Origin: Anaerolineales bacterium UBA2181
GTDB taxonomy: Bacteria > Chloroflexota > Anaerolineae > Promineifilales > UBA4811
Direction: 5' to 3'
DNA: 58,201 nucleotides
NCBI GenBank assembly: GCA_002328075.1
Contig: DCVT01000053.1
Location: 1-58,201 of the forward strand
The position numbers were made by a program, and so were the translations under genes. The notes under the pieces are model-generated. The model was not told the DNA's origin. It did not search any database and saw nothing but the letters and a program-made list of their open reading frames with translations. Positions 43,032 to 51,158 of this stretch are shown here, piece after piece (position 1 is the first letter of the stretch; the number at the start of each line of letters is the position of its first letter).

Positions 43032-45817
43032 CCTATCGCAAAAAGCTGATCGAGGTGGCGCTGCCGCTGGAGGCGATTAACGTAGCGAGTGCGCGGGAAA
43101 AGTCGATCCGGCACGGGCACCCGAGTACGCTGCACCTCTGGTGGGCCAGACGGCCGCTGGCTGCCTGTCGCGCCGTCATCTTTACATCGCTGGTGGACGA
43201 CCCGGACGACCCCGAGGCGCCACCTGCGTTTGTGGAGGCGTGCCGGCGGCTGCCCCGAGGCAAGAACGCCGCCGAGAACGATACTCCCCGGCAACGGCTG
43301 TTTGACTTTATCGAGACGTTGGTGCAGTGGGAGAGCACCACGAACGAGGAGGTGCTGGAGACAGCGCGGGAGCTGATCCGACTGTGCACCGATGGAAACC
43401 CGCCGCCGCTGCTGGACCCCTTTGCCGGCGGTGGGAGCATCCCGCTGGAGGCGCAGCGGCTGGGGCTGGAGGCTCACGCCAGCGACCTGAACCCGGTGGC
43501 GGTGATGATCTGCAAGGCGCTGATCGAGATCCCGCCGATGTTTGCCAACCGACCACCCGTGAACCCGCGCGACCGGGGCGGGACCGCCGCCGGTGGGAGT
43601 TGGCAAGGAGCGGCCGGGCTGGCGGCCGACGTGCGGTATTTCGGCAAGTGGATGCGCGACCGTGCCTGGGAGCGGATCGGACACCTCTATCCTACCTGCA
43701 ACGGCGAGACGGTGATCGCCTGGCTGTGGGCGCGCACGGTGCCTTGCCCCAACCCCGCCTGCGGGGCGCGGATGCCGCTGATCAGCTCACTCTGGCTCAG
43801 CCAAAAAACGGGTCGCAAGGCATGGGTTCAACCGACGGTTGACCGAGCTGCCAGGACTGTGTGTTTTGCGGTGCAGACCGGCAGCGGCGGCCCGCCCGAT
43901 CCGCCCAAAGTCGGGCGCGGCGCCCATTTTCGCTGTCTGGTCTGCGGCGAGGTTGCGCCCGATCAACACCTGAAGGACGAGGGGATGGCCGGCCGAATGG
44001 GTGCCCATATGATGGCCATTGTCACGGCTGGCAAAAACGGCCGAAGCTACAATCCGCCCTGTGTCGAGCACGAACTGGTTGCCCAGAAGGCAGAACCTGC
44101 CTGGGCCCCGGCGGGGCAGATGGCTTATGATCCAAAGAATATCTGGTGCAAGGTATACGGGTTTGATGATTTCGCCGACCTTTTTTCCCCCCGACAGCTG
44201 GCGGCGTTGACCACCTTCAGCGACCTAGTGGAGGAGGCGCGGGAGCGGGTTTACGCGGATGCGGTGGCGGCCGGGTTGCCGGACAATGGGGTTCCGCTGC
44301 GCGAAGGGGGGACGGGTAGCCGGGCATATGCCGAGGCGGTGAGTGTGTATTTGGCGTTTGCGGTGGACCGTGGTGCCAATTATTGGTCGACTCTGACAAT
44401 ATGGTCCGATTTCGTGGTCCAGACATTCGGCCGGCAGGCGCTGCCAATGGTCTGGGATTACTGCGAAGCCAACCCCTTTTCGGACAGTACGGGGAATTGG
44501 GATGGCGCGGTTACATGGATATCGAAATGTCTCCTTGATTCTGTGCCTGCTCTGCGCCCAGGATTCGCAGTTCAGCGGGACGCCGCTCAGACTATGACCG
44601 ATCTTGCCGGAATACCCATATGCACTGATCCGCCGTATTATGACAACATTGGTTACGCTGACCTCTCGGACTATTTCTATGTCTGGCTGAGGACAAGCCA
44701 AAAAGCTGCGTATCCCGACCTGTTCAGCACGTTGTTAACGCCCAAGAGCGCAGAATTGATCGCTTCACCATACCGGTTTGCACGCGATACGGGCGCGGCG
44801 AAAGAGCATTTCGAGTCAGGTCTTTTCAAGGCATTCTGCAACATCCGGGAGATCGTACCGGAAGAATTCCCGCTCACGGTTTTCTACGCCTTCAAGCAGT
44901 CCGACATTGCGACCGAAGATGGCGTGGCCAGCACTGGTTGGGAGACTATGCTCTCGAGTCTGATCCGTGCTGGATATGAGATCGTCGGAACGTGGCCTAT
45001 GCGTACGGAACGCGACCAAGGGCTCAAAACAGGATCCAACGTGTTGGCCTCCTCGATTGTCCTAGTGTGCCGGCCAAGACGCGAAGACGCCGTGACGACA
45101 ACACGCCGAGCTTTCGTCAACGCTCTACGTCAGCAGCTTCCTGCGGCAATGCGCGAGATGCAGTCGGGCAACATCGCGCCGGTGGACCTGGCGCAGGCGA
45201 GCATCGGGCCGGGGATGGCGGTCTACAGCCGGTACAGCCAGGTGCTGGAAGCCGATGGGTCGCGCATGTCGGTGCGCACCGCGCTGCAACTGATCAACCA
45301 GGAGCTGGACTCGTACCTGGCGGAGCAGGAGGGGTACATCGACGAGGAATCGCGTTTTGCCGTCGCCTGGTTCGAGCAATTTGGCTTTCGGGAAGGTTCA
45401 TTTGGGCAGGCGGACGTGCTGGCGCGGGCGAAAAACACCGGCGTCGACGGCCTCTCCGACGCCGGTGTGCTCGAATCCGGGGCAGGCCACGTCCGGCTCT
45501 ACCGCTGGGCGGAGCTGGACCCGGCATGGGACCCGGCCACCGACAAGCGGCCCACCGCCTGGGAGGCGACCCACCACCTGATCGAGCGGCTCAACGTCCA
45601 CGGCGAGGCGGGGGCGGCAATGCTGCTGGCGCGGATGTCGCCGGACCTGGCGGCTCAGGCGCGGCAGTTGGCCTACCGGCTCTACAGCATCTGCGACCGC
45701 AAGGGGTGGGCGGACCTCGCACGGGATTATAACGCGCTGGTGCTCTCCTGGGGAGCGAGCCAGGAGCAGGCGCTGAGACATCGGGAGCAGTATCAGCAGC
45801 GAAGAATGTTCCAGTAA
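43028..45817 (+). CDS. DUF1156 DNA methyltransferase (adenine-specific type) with zinc ribbon
   Basis: A 929-residue protein beginning MTYRKKLIEVALPLEAINVA, the DUF1156 start, with HPSTLHLWWARRPLAACRAV. AdoMet motif I is LLDPFAGGGSIPLEAQRLG (about residues 136-154); catalytic motif IV is CTDPPYYDNIGYADLSDYFY (about 533-552), the (D)PPY of amino-methylases. Between them are paired Cys (CPNPACG, RCLVCG) for a zinc ribbon. The function would be to mark host DNA, or to act on phage DNA, in the module. The segment from about 43790 to 45120 is markedly poorer in GC than the ends, suggesting a patchwork gene. Confidence 0.83.
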   Translation: MTYRKKLIEVALPLEAINVASAREKSIRHGHPSTLHLWWARRPLAACRAVIFTSLVDDPDDPEAPPAFVEACRRLPRGKNAAENDTPRQRLFDFIETLVQWESTTNEEVLETARELIRLCTDGNPPPLLDPFAGGGSIPLEAQRLGLEAHASDLNPVAVMICKALIEIPPMFANRPPVNPRDRGGTAAGGSWQGAAGLAADVRYFGKWMRDRAWERIGHLYPTCNGETVIAWLWARTVPCPNPACGARMPLISSLWLSQKTGRKAWVQPTVDRAARTVCFAVQTGSGGPPDPPKVGRGAHFRCLVCGEVAPDQHLKDEGMAGRMGAHMMAIVTAGKNGRSYNPPCVEHELVAQKAEPAWAPAGQMAYDPKNIWCKVYGFDDFADLFSPRQLAALTTFSDLVEEARERVYADAVAAGLPDNGVPLREGGTGSRAYAEAVSVYLAFAVDRGANYWSTLTIWSDFVVQTFGRQALPMVWDYCEANPFSDSTGNWDGAVTWISKCLLDSVPALRPGFAVQRDAAQTMTDLAGIPICTDPPYYDNIGYADLSDYFYVWLRTSQKAAYPDLFSTLLTPKSAELIASPYRFARDTGAAKEHFESGLFKAFCNIREIVPEEFPLTVFYAFKQSDIATEDGVASTGWETMLSSLIRAGYEIVGTWPMRTERDQGLKTGSNVLASSIVLVCRPRREDAVTTTRRAFVNALRQQLPAAMREMQSGNIAPVDLAQASIGPGMAVYSRYSQVLEADGSRMSVRTALQLINQELDSYLAEQEGYIDEESRFAVAWFEQFGFREGSFGQADVLARAKNTGVDGLSDAGVLESGAGHVRLYRWAELDPAWDPATDKRPTAWEATHHLIERLNVHGEAGAAMLLARMSPDLAAQARQLAYRLYSICDRKGWADLARDYNALVLSWGASQEQALRHREQYQQRRMFQ

Positions 45818-45916
45818 TCCCGTCGAAAAGCACCGAGCCCGACGCGGAATGCGACGGATACTAGCCGCCTGGGGCTCAACTCGCACGATGAGAAGCTACT
45901 TGACCTGGAGGGTATC

Positions 45917-48900
45917 ATGGCACTGAGCAACAAAGAACGTGTTGGCAGGGTGTTGGAGGCGCTGCGAAGCGGGCTAGTCCCCTTTGTGGTGCGGGAATAC
46001 CGCAACACCTTCGGACCGGCCTATCTTCACCAGATGAACGACGCGTTGTCGAGTCCCACCTACCCGGGGCTGCCGGCCGAGGCGTGGTCTGACCAAGAAG
46101 CTCTTGACGAAGCGCTGGACACACACGCCTGCCTGCATCTGATGTGGCGCCGCTGGAATGAAGCGTTTCAGGACAAATTGGGGCACATGGGACGCTCGTA
46201 CACCAGCGAGATGATCGAAGCGCGCAATAACTGGGCGCACCAGGTGGCCTTGACTAATGATGAGGCTTACCGGATTGCCGACACGGCCGGCCGGCTGTTG
46301 AGGATGGTCAATGCCAGTCGAGAGGCGCGGCTTGTGGACGAGATATCTCGTGACCTGCTGCATGCCCGTTTTGAGGCCGAGGCGGAGAAGGCCAGAAAGG
46401 AAGCGGTGGGGCTCAAAACCGTCGAGATCACCACGTTGGCCGGCCTCAAGCCATGGCGCGAAGTTGTGCAACCCCATCCCGACGTCGCCAGCGGTCGCTA
46501 CATCCAGGCCGAATTCGCGGCCGACCTGGCCCAGGTGGTCGCCGGGACGGCTGAGTCTGAATACCAGGACCCCGTCGAGTTTTTTCGCCGCACCTACCTG
46601 ACCGAGGGGCTACTGGGGCTGCTGGCAACCGGAGTCCGGCGGTTGACGGCGCAGGGCGGGGATCCGGTGGTACAGCTACAGACGGCCTTTGGCGGCGGCA
46701 AGACCCACAGCATGTTGGCGCTTTACCATCTTTGCAGCGGTCGTCTGCGGCTGGGCGAGGTGCCCGGCGGCGACCGCCTCGCGGCCGAGATCGGGAACAT
46801 TGACCTGCCGGAGGCCAGCATCGCCGTCCTGGTGGGGACCGCTCTGAATCCGTCGCGGCCCCGCGACTATCCAGACGCCACCGTGCATACGCTGTGGGGG
46901 GAGCTGGCCTACCAGCTCGGTGGGCTGGAGGGTTACCGGATGGTAGAGTCTGCTGACCTGGCGGGGGTTAGCCCTGGGTCGATTGACCTGCGCGACCTGT
47001 TTTTCCGCTTTGGTCCCTCCCTGATCATCATTGACGAACTGGTGGCGTACGCCCGCAACTTGTACGGCGCAGACCGCCTACCGGCAGGGTCGTTCGACGC
47101 CGTCATGACCTTCATGCAGTCGCTCACCGAGGCGGTCCGGGCTTCTGACGAATCCATCATGCTCATCTCGCTGCCGGAGTCAGACATTGAGATCGGTGGT
47201 GAGGCGGGCCGGGCAGCACTGGAGGTTCTATCGCACGTGGTCGGCCGGATCGAATCGGTGTGGAAGCCGGTCACAGCGAATGAGAGTTTCGAGATCGTCC
47301 GGCGCCGGCTTTTTGCCAGTGCGGTGGACTTTGCCGCGCGAGACGCGGCGGTCAACGCCTTTGGCGACATGTACCGCAATGCCGCCGGCGAGTTCCCGGC
47401 CGGGGTGGCTGAGAGGGACTATCTCGAGCGGCTGCGCGGCGCCTATCCGATCCACGTCGAGCTGTTCGAGCGCCTGTACCAGGACTGGTCAACGCTGGAG
47501 CGGTTCCAAAGAACGCGCGGAGTGCTGCGCCTCATGGCGGCTGTCATCCACCAGCTCTGGACCGGCGGCGACCAGTCGCTGCTGATCATGCCTGGAATGC
47601 TCCCACTGCATACCACGCCGGTGCGCAATGAACTGCTGCGCTACCTGCCGGACACCTGGTCAGCAGTCTACGAGACGGATGTGGATGGGCCAGAGTCCCG
47701 GCCCTTTGCCATCGACGGTCAGGTGCCGGCGCTGGGACGGTACAACGCAGCGCGGCGGGTGGCTCGCACGACCTTTATCGGCAGCGCCCCCTCGGTGGCG
47801 GCGCAGCGGGTGCGTGGCCTGGAAGAGGTGCGTATCCGGCTGGGATGCGCCCAGCCAGGGGAGCCGTCCGCGGTCTTTGGCGATGCGTTGCGGCGGATGA
47901 GTGCTCAGCTGACCTACCTCTACACCGACGGCAGCCGTTACTGGTACGACACCCGGCCGACGGTCAACAAGCTGGCCCGCGACCGGGCGCAGAGCTATAT
48001 CAAGGCGGAGGTGGACGCCGAGATTGTCAAGCGGCTGCGCCAGGTGTCGAAAAACCGGGACTTTGCTGCCTTTCACGTGGCCCCGCCCGAGACCTCGGAC
48101 GTGGCGGACGAGCCGAGGGCGCGGGCGGTGGTGCTGCACCCCGATGCGAGCCACAAACGAGTTGCGGGCGAGACGGCTGCCCAGAGGGAGGCCCGGCGGT
48201 TTCTGGAAGGCCGGGGAACCGCCCAGCGGCTGTACAAGAACATGCTGGTTTTCGTGGCGGCCGACGAGAACGATGCTGAAGCCCTGGCCCTTGGAGTACG
48301 GGACTACCTCGCCTGGCAATCGATTCAGAATGAGCGAGACGCGCTCAACCTGGACGCACAACAGCGGCAGCAGGTCGAGAGCAGCCTGAGTAAAGCGGAT
48401 GAGACGGTGGACCTCCGACTCAAGTCGGCCTACAACTGGCTGCTGGTTCCTTGCCAGCCGGATCCCCTGGGTCCCATTGAGATCCAAGCAAGCAAGATCA
48501 GCGGCGACGACAACCCGTACGACCGGGCGGCGCGCAAGCTGCGCAACGACGGTCTGCTGATTGCCCAATGGTCGCCGGATATCTTGCGGATGGAGCTGGA
48601 TCGCTACATCTGGAACGAGGGACGGGGCTGGGAGGTGCGGCTCAAGCAGCTCTGGGAGTACCTGGCACAGTACTGTTATCTGCCCCGGCTGACCGACCAC
48701 GAGGTGTTGGTCAAGGCGGTGAAGGACGGCGTCAGCCGGCTGGATGCGCCATTTGCCTACGCCACCGGCAGAGACGCAGAAGGCCACCACACCGGCATCG
48801 TGTTTCGCTCCTCGGGCGGGGTCTATTTCGACGACAAGGGGTTGCTGGTTCACCCGGAGCACATCGAGTGGCCCCCGGCAGTGCAGCGCTGCCCCCGATG

Positions 48901-49231
48901 CCTCCGGCCGGTGGACGAGTGCATCTGCGTGGGAGAACCCGAGCTCTGCGCCAAATGCGGCAAGCTCAAAGACCAGTGCACGTGCGATCGTCCCAAACAG
49001 TTCAAACGGTATTATGGCCGGGTCAAGCTGGACCCACAGCGGGTGATCAAGGACGTGGGGCTTATCGTGGAGGAGGTCTTGGAGCGGCTCACCAGTCAGC
49101 TCGGCTGTGAGGTAGAGATCGCGCTGGAGGTGGATGCCAAGCAGAGTGACGGCTTTGACGAGGGGACGGTTCGCACGGTCAGCGAGAACAGCCGGACGCT
49201 CAAGTTCGAGCAGTATGGGTTTGAGGAGTGA
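45917..49231 (+). CDS. DUF499-family ATPase with Swt1-type HEPN N-terminus
   Basis: An 1104-residue protein starting at ATG 45917 behind GGAGGG. The N-terminal ~120 residues hold EARNNWAHQ (R-x4-H), the Swt1-like HEPN domain often fused to DUF499. The ATPase core has Walker A LQTAFGGGKTHSMLALYHLC (about residues 253-272) and Walker B SLIIIDELVAYARNLY (about 370-385). A late Cys cluster (CPRCLRPVDECIC, CAKCGKLKDQCTC; about 993-1026) may bind zinc. DUF499 proteins are usually found next to DUF1156 methylases and helicases, as here, and are thought to be AAA-type motor/sensor subunits of defence systems. Confidence 0.83.
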   Translation: MALSNKERVGRVLEALRSGLVPFVVREYRNTFGPAYLHQMNDALSSPTYPGLPAEAWSDQEALDEALDTHACLHLMWRRWNEAFQDKLGHMGRSYTSEMIEARNNWAHQVALTNDEAYRIADTAGRLLRMVNASREARLVDEISRDLLHARFEAEAEKARKEAVGLKTVEITTLAGLKPWREVVQPHPDVASGRYIQAEFAADLAQVVAGTAESEYQDPVEFFRRTYLTEGLLGLLATGVRRLTAQGGDPVVQLQTAFGGGKTHSMLALYHLCSGRLRLGEVPGGDRLAAEIGNIDLPEASIAVLVGTALNPSRPRDYPDATVHTLWGELAYQLGGLEGYRMVESADLAGVSPGSIDLRDLFFRFGPSLIIIDELVAYARNLYGADRLPAGSFDAVMTFMQSLTEAVRASDESIMLISLPESDIEIGGEAGRAALEVLSHVVGRIESVWKPVTANESFEIVRRRLFASAVDFAARDAAVNAFGDMYRNAAGEFPAGVAERDYLERLRGAYPIHVELFERLYQDWSTLERFQRTRGVLRLMAAVIHQLWTGGDQSLLIMPGMLPLHTTPVRNELLRYLPDTWSAVYETDVDGPESRPFAIDGQVPALGRYNAARRVARTTFIGSAPSVAAQRVRGLEEVRIRLGCAQPGEPSAVFGDALRRMSAQLTYLYTDGSRYWYDTRPTVNKLARDRAQSYIKAEVDAEIVKRLRQVSKNRDFAAFHVAPPETSDVADEPRARAVVLHPDASHKRVAGETAAQREARRFLEGRGTAQRLYKNMLVFVAADENDAEALALGVRDYLAWQSIQNERDALNLDAQQRQQVESSLSKADETVDLRLKSAYNWLLVPCQPDPLGPIEIQASKISGDDNPYDRAARKLRNDGLLIAQWSPDILRMELDRYIWNEGRGWEVRLKQLWEYLAQYCYLPRLTDHEVLVKAVKDGVSRLDAPFAYATGRDAEGHHTGIVFRSSGGVYFDDKGLLVHPEHIEWPPAVQRCPRCLRPVDECICVGEPELCAKCGKLKDQCTCDRPKQFKRYYGRVKLDPQRVIKDVGLIVEEVLERLTSQLGCEVEIALEVDAKQSDGFDEGTVRTVSENSRTLKFEQYGFEE

Positions 49232-49277
49232 TAATCAAGCCAATTTAAACTGAGCAATCGATGCCTTGGAGTGGAAG

Positions 49278-50363
49278 ATGAACATGGACTCGCTCCATTC
49301 AACTGAGAGAACTGTCTTTCCACCAATCTCTGCCATTGATGAGCGGAGTAATGGGAATGCTATTCAGCAAATCATACTGCCCAGCCTGTCTCTAGAAGTG
49401 ACCGTACGTCCCTTTAGGGAGCGGCGGGTAATGGGGTACCTCTTGACCCCGATTGCAGATGATGTTGGCCCAATCCTCGCAATTCAGAACGCCGCCAAGC
49501 CGCCAGAAGGGTTTGAACGGATATTGCGGGTAAGGAAGGAATTTGAAGTTGGAATAAGCTCCGAGCAGGTGCTTATCGGTAAGTGGGAAAAGCATCCAGG
49601 GCTTTCCAGGATTCCAGACCCACCGTTGAATCACCAGGAACGCACAGATCAGGTCCGAGAATCTTGGTATGGTAACTTCACGTATGTTGAAGAGAATCCT
49701 GACCACGATCTCCCGGGTCTTCGGCCGCCCCAAATCGGTGCGATTCACGCCGTGCTTGCCCACTGGTCTGTATCAGACGAGGCAGCAACCATCGTTATGC
49801 CCACCGGAGTAGGCAAGACCGAAACCATGCTTGGTGTGCTGGTCTCAAAACCATGTGGGCGAGTTCTGGTAATAGTCCCGACTGATGCTCTGAGAAACCA
49901 GATATCCAACAAGCTCCTGACATTGGGGATTCTGAAGTCTATTGGAGTCCTATCTGATGAAGCCCTCTACCCCATCGTTGGCACACTGAACAGCAGACCA
50001 AAGACCCCTGATGAAGTCGACTCTTTTTTCGAAGGGTGCAATGTCATTGTCACTACGATGAGTGTGGCTGGGAGGTGCAATGAGGAAGTGCAGGAACGCA
50101 TGTCATACCATTGCCCGTTCCTGTTCATTGATGAGGCACACCACACAGCCGCACCCACCTGGGCGAAACTGAAGGAGAGATTCAGAAACGCAAAGATTCT
50201 TCAATTCACTGCTACACCCTATCGAAATGATGAGAAACCAATCGGTGGCAAGATTATCTACAACTACCCCCACCGTGACTCGAACCAATGTCAACAGAAG
50301 CCGAGCAGTTCCTGGCCGTGCTACGCTTTGCGCCTGCAGGGCGCAGCAAGCCGGAATAACTGA
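49278..50363 (+). pseudogene. SF2 (DEAD/DEAH-type) helicase, cut by cassette C
   Basis: From ATG 49278 (GGAG six bases upstream) about 330 native residues: a non-conserved N-terminus, then motif I VMPTGVGKTETMLGVLVSKP, Ia VIVPTDALRNQ, II FLFIDEAHHTAAPTW and III LQFTATPYRNDEKPIGGKII. At IYNYP the sequence changes to the cassette left end (junction at 50266) and the frame ends at 50363 with foreign residues. The whole second RecA lobe is missing, so the protein should be inactive. In related neighbourhoods such a helicase is the last gene. Here the module appears to have lost it recently, since everything up to the junction is clean. Confidence 0.82.
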
Positions 50364-50426
50364 CCGGCCGCTGCTTGGAGGTTCGGCAGGGACACTCGTC
50401 TTTCTCAGGATAGTGCTTGTGAGATA
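50266..50426 (+). repeat. 161-bp left end of cassette C, identical to 17855-18015
   Basis: See the copy at 17855. Here it interrupts the helicase gene after IYNYP. It includes the nonsense-bearing small ORF at 50288-50359. The HTH and membrane reading frames that follow diverge from copies A and B well beyond the level within this block, so the block has a different history from its neighbours. Confidence 0.85.
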
Positions 50427-50660
50427 GTAAGGGAGGCGCATCTCTCGGTCAAAGCGGCCGCAGCCCACTTTGGTTACTGTGAGCAGCATCTTCGCCGCTT
50501 CCTGCGGATCGGCCGGCTCGACGGGGTCAAGATCGGGCAGGTCTGGCTGATCAAGCTGGAATCGCTGGAGGGGCACCTGCGTGGAGGGCAGGCTGCGAAG
50601 GATTGCCGCTTCGGCCCGCAGGAGATGGCCATTGTGTCCAATAAGGAGGTGAGCGCATGA
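50412..50660 (+). pseudogene. Cassette HTH protein, copy C, without a usable start
   Basis: The frame SACEIVREAHLSVKAAAAHF and then YCEQHLRRFLRIGRLDGVKI matches the HTH proteins of copies A and B with about 80% identical residues. As in copy A the ATG is missing. Stop at 50658-50660 overlaps the following ATG. Confidence 0.5.
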
Positions 50661-50908
50661 AACGCCTACCAAACTGGACCAACCGACTTCCCTGGGTCAT
50701 CTACCTGGCCCTGCTGGCTGTGTTGCTGCGCCACACGTTGCGCAGCTTTTGCCAGATGCAGCGCTGGCTGGGCGCCGCTGCGTACCAGCGCCGCACGGCA
50801 GCCTCCAGGCCAGAACCGCCATCGTGGACCATGAGCTGCAGCCCGCGCGGTAAGAGACGGTCCGGGAATCACGCACGGCGGTCTGCACTGACGGAAGCAG
50901 CAACCTGA
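50657..50908 (+). pseudogene. Cassette membrane protein, copy C, decayed
   Basis: Begins MKRLPNWTNRLPWVIYLALL like the full-length copies, then loses similarity after about 28 residues and stops at 50908. Another frame nearby (ELQPAR, then NPERKARVLAKAT around 50905-50945) faintly resembles the coiled coil and EEKRQRILAAAE region of the intact protein, so a deletion removed the membrane helices. Confidence 0.6.
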
Positions 50909-51115
50909 ATCCCGAGCGAAAGGCTCGTGTCCTGGCCAAGGCCACGTGCCAGCAACCGGTGAGGAACTCTACAAGCTCCGCCGGGAGTTGGAGATCGTCA
51001 AACAAGGGCGGCGCATCCCACACGTACTTTGGCGGGCAGCGCCTGCACCCTGCGCAAGCACATGTGTGCCAGCGAATTAGGCAGCGGCCAGCTTCTCGCG
51101 GCCGACCGGATGGCA
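50909..51115. other. Decayed sequence, no gene
   Basis: Around 50950-51020 one frame reads GEELYKLRRELEIVKQGR, like the coiled coil of an IS3-type OrfA or a cassette-protein tail. Too short to assign. Confidence 0.35.
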
Positions 51116-51139
51116 GGGGGCGGCGCCGGCGCCGCCCCC
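51116..51139 (-). terminator. 24-bp perfect GC palindrome after the gingipain-like gene
   Basis: GGGGGCGGCGCC followed by its exact complement. It lies 19 bases beyond the stop of the minus-strand gene at 51159. A very stable hairpin placed where a terminator is expected, but there is no T-run on either side, so it may instead protect the 3' end or be a binding site. Confidence 0.45.
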
Positions 51140-51158
51140 CACTGGTCACCTGCAGAGC

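Noticed and set aside
50950..51020. IS3 OrfA fragment (GEELYKLRRELEIVKQ)
   Set aside because: Only about 18 residues of coiled-coil type; it could equally be the decayed tail of the cassette protein.
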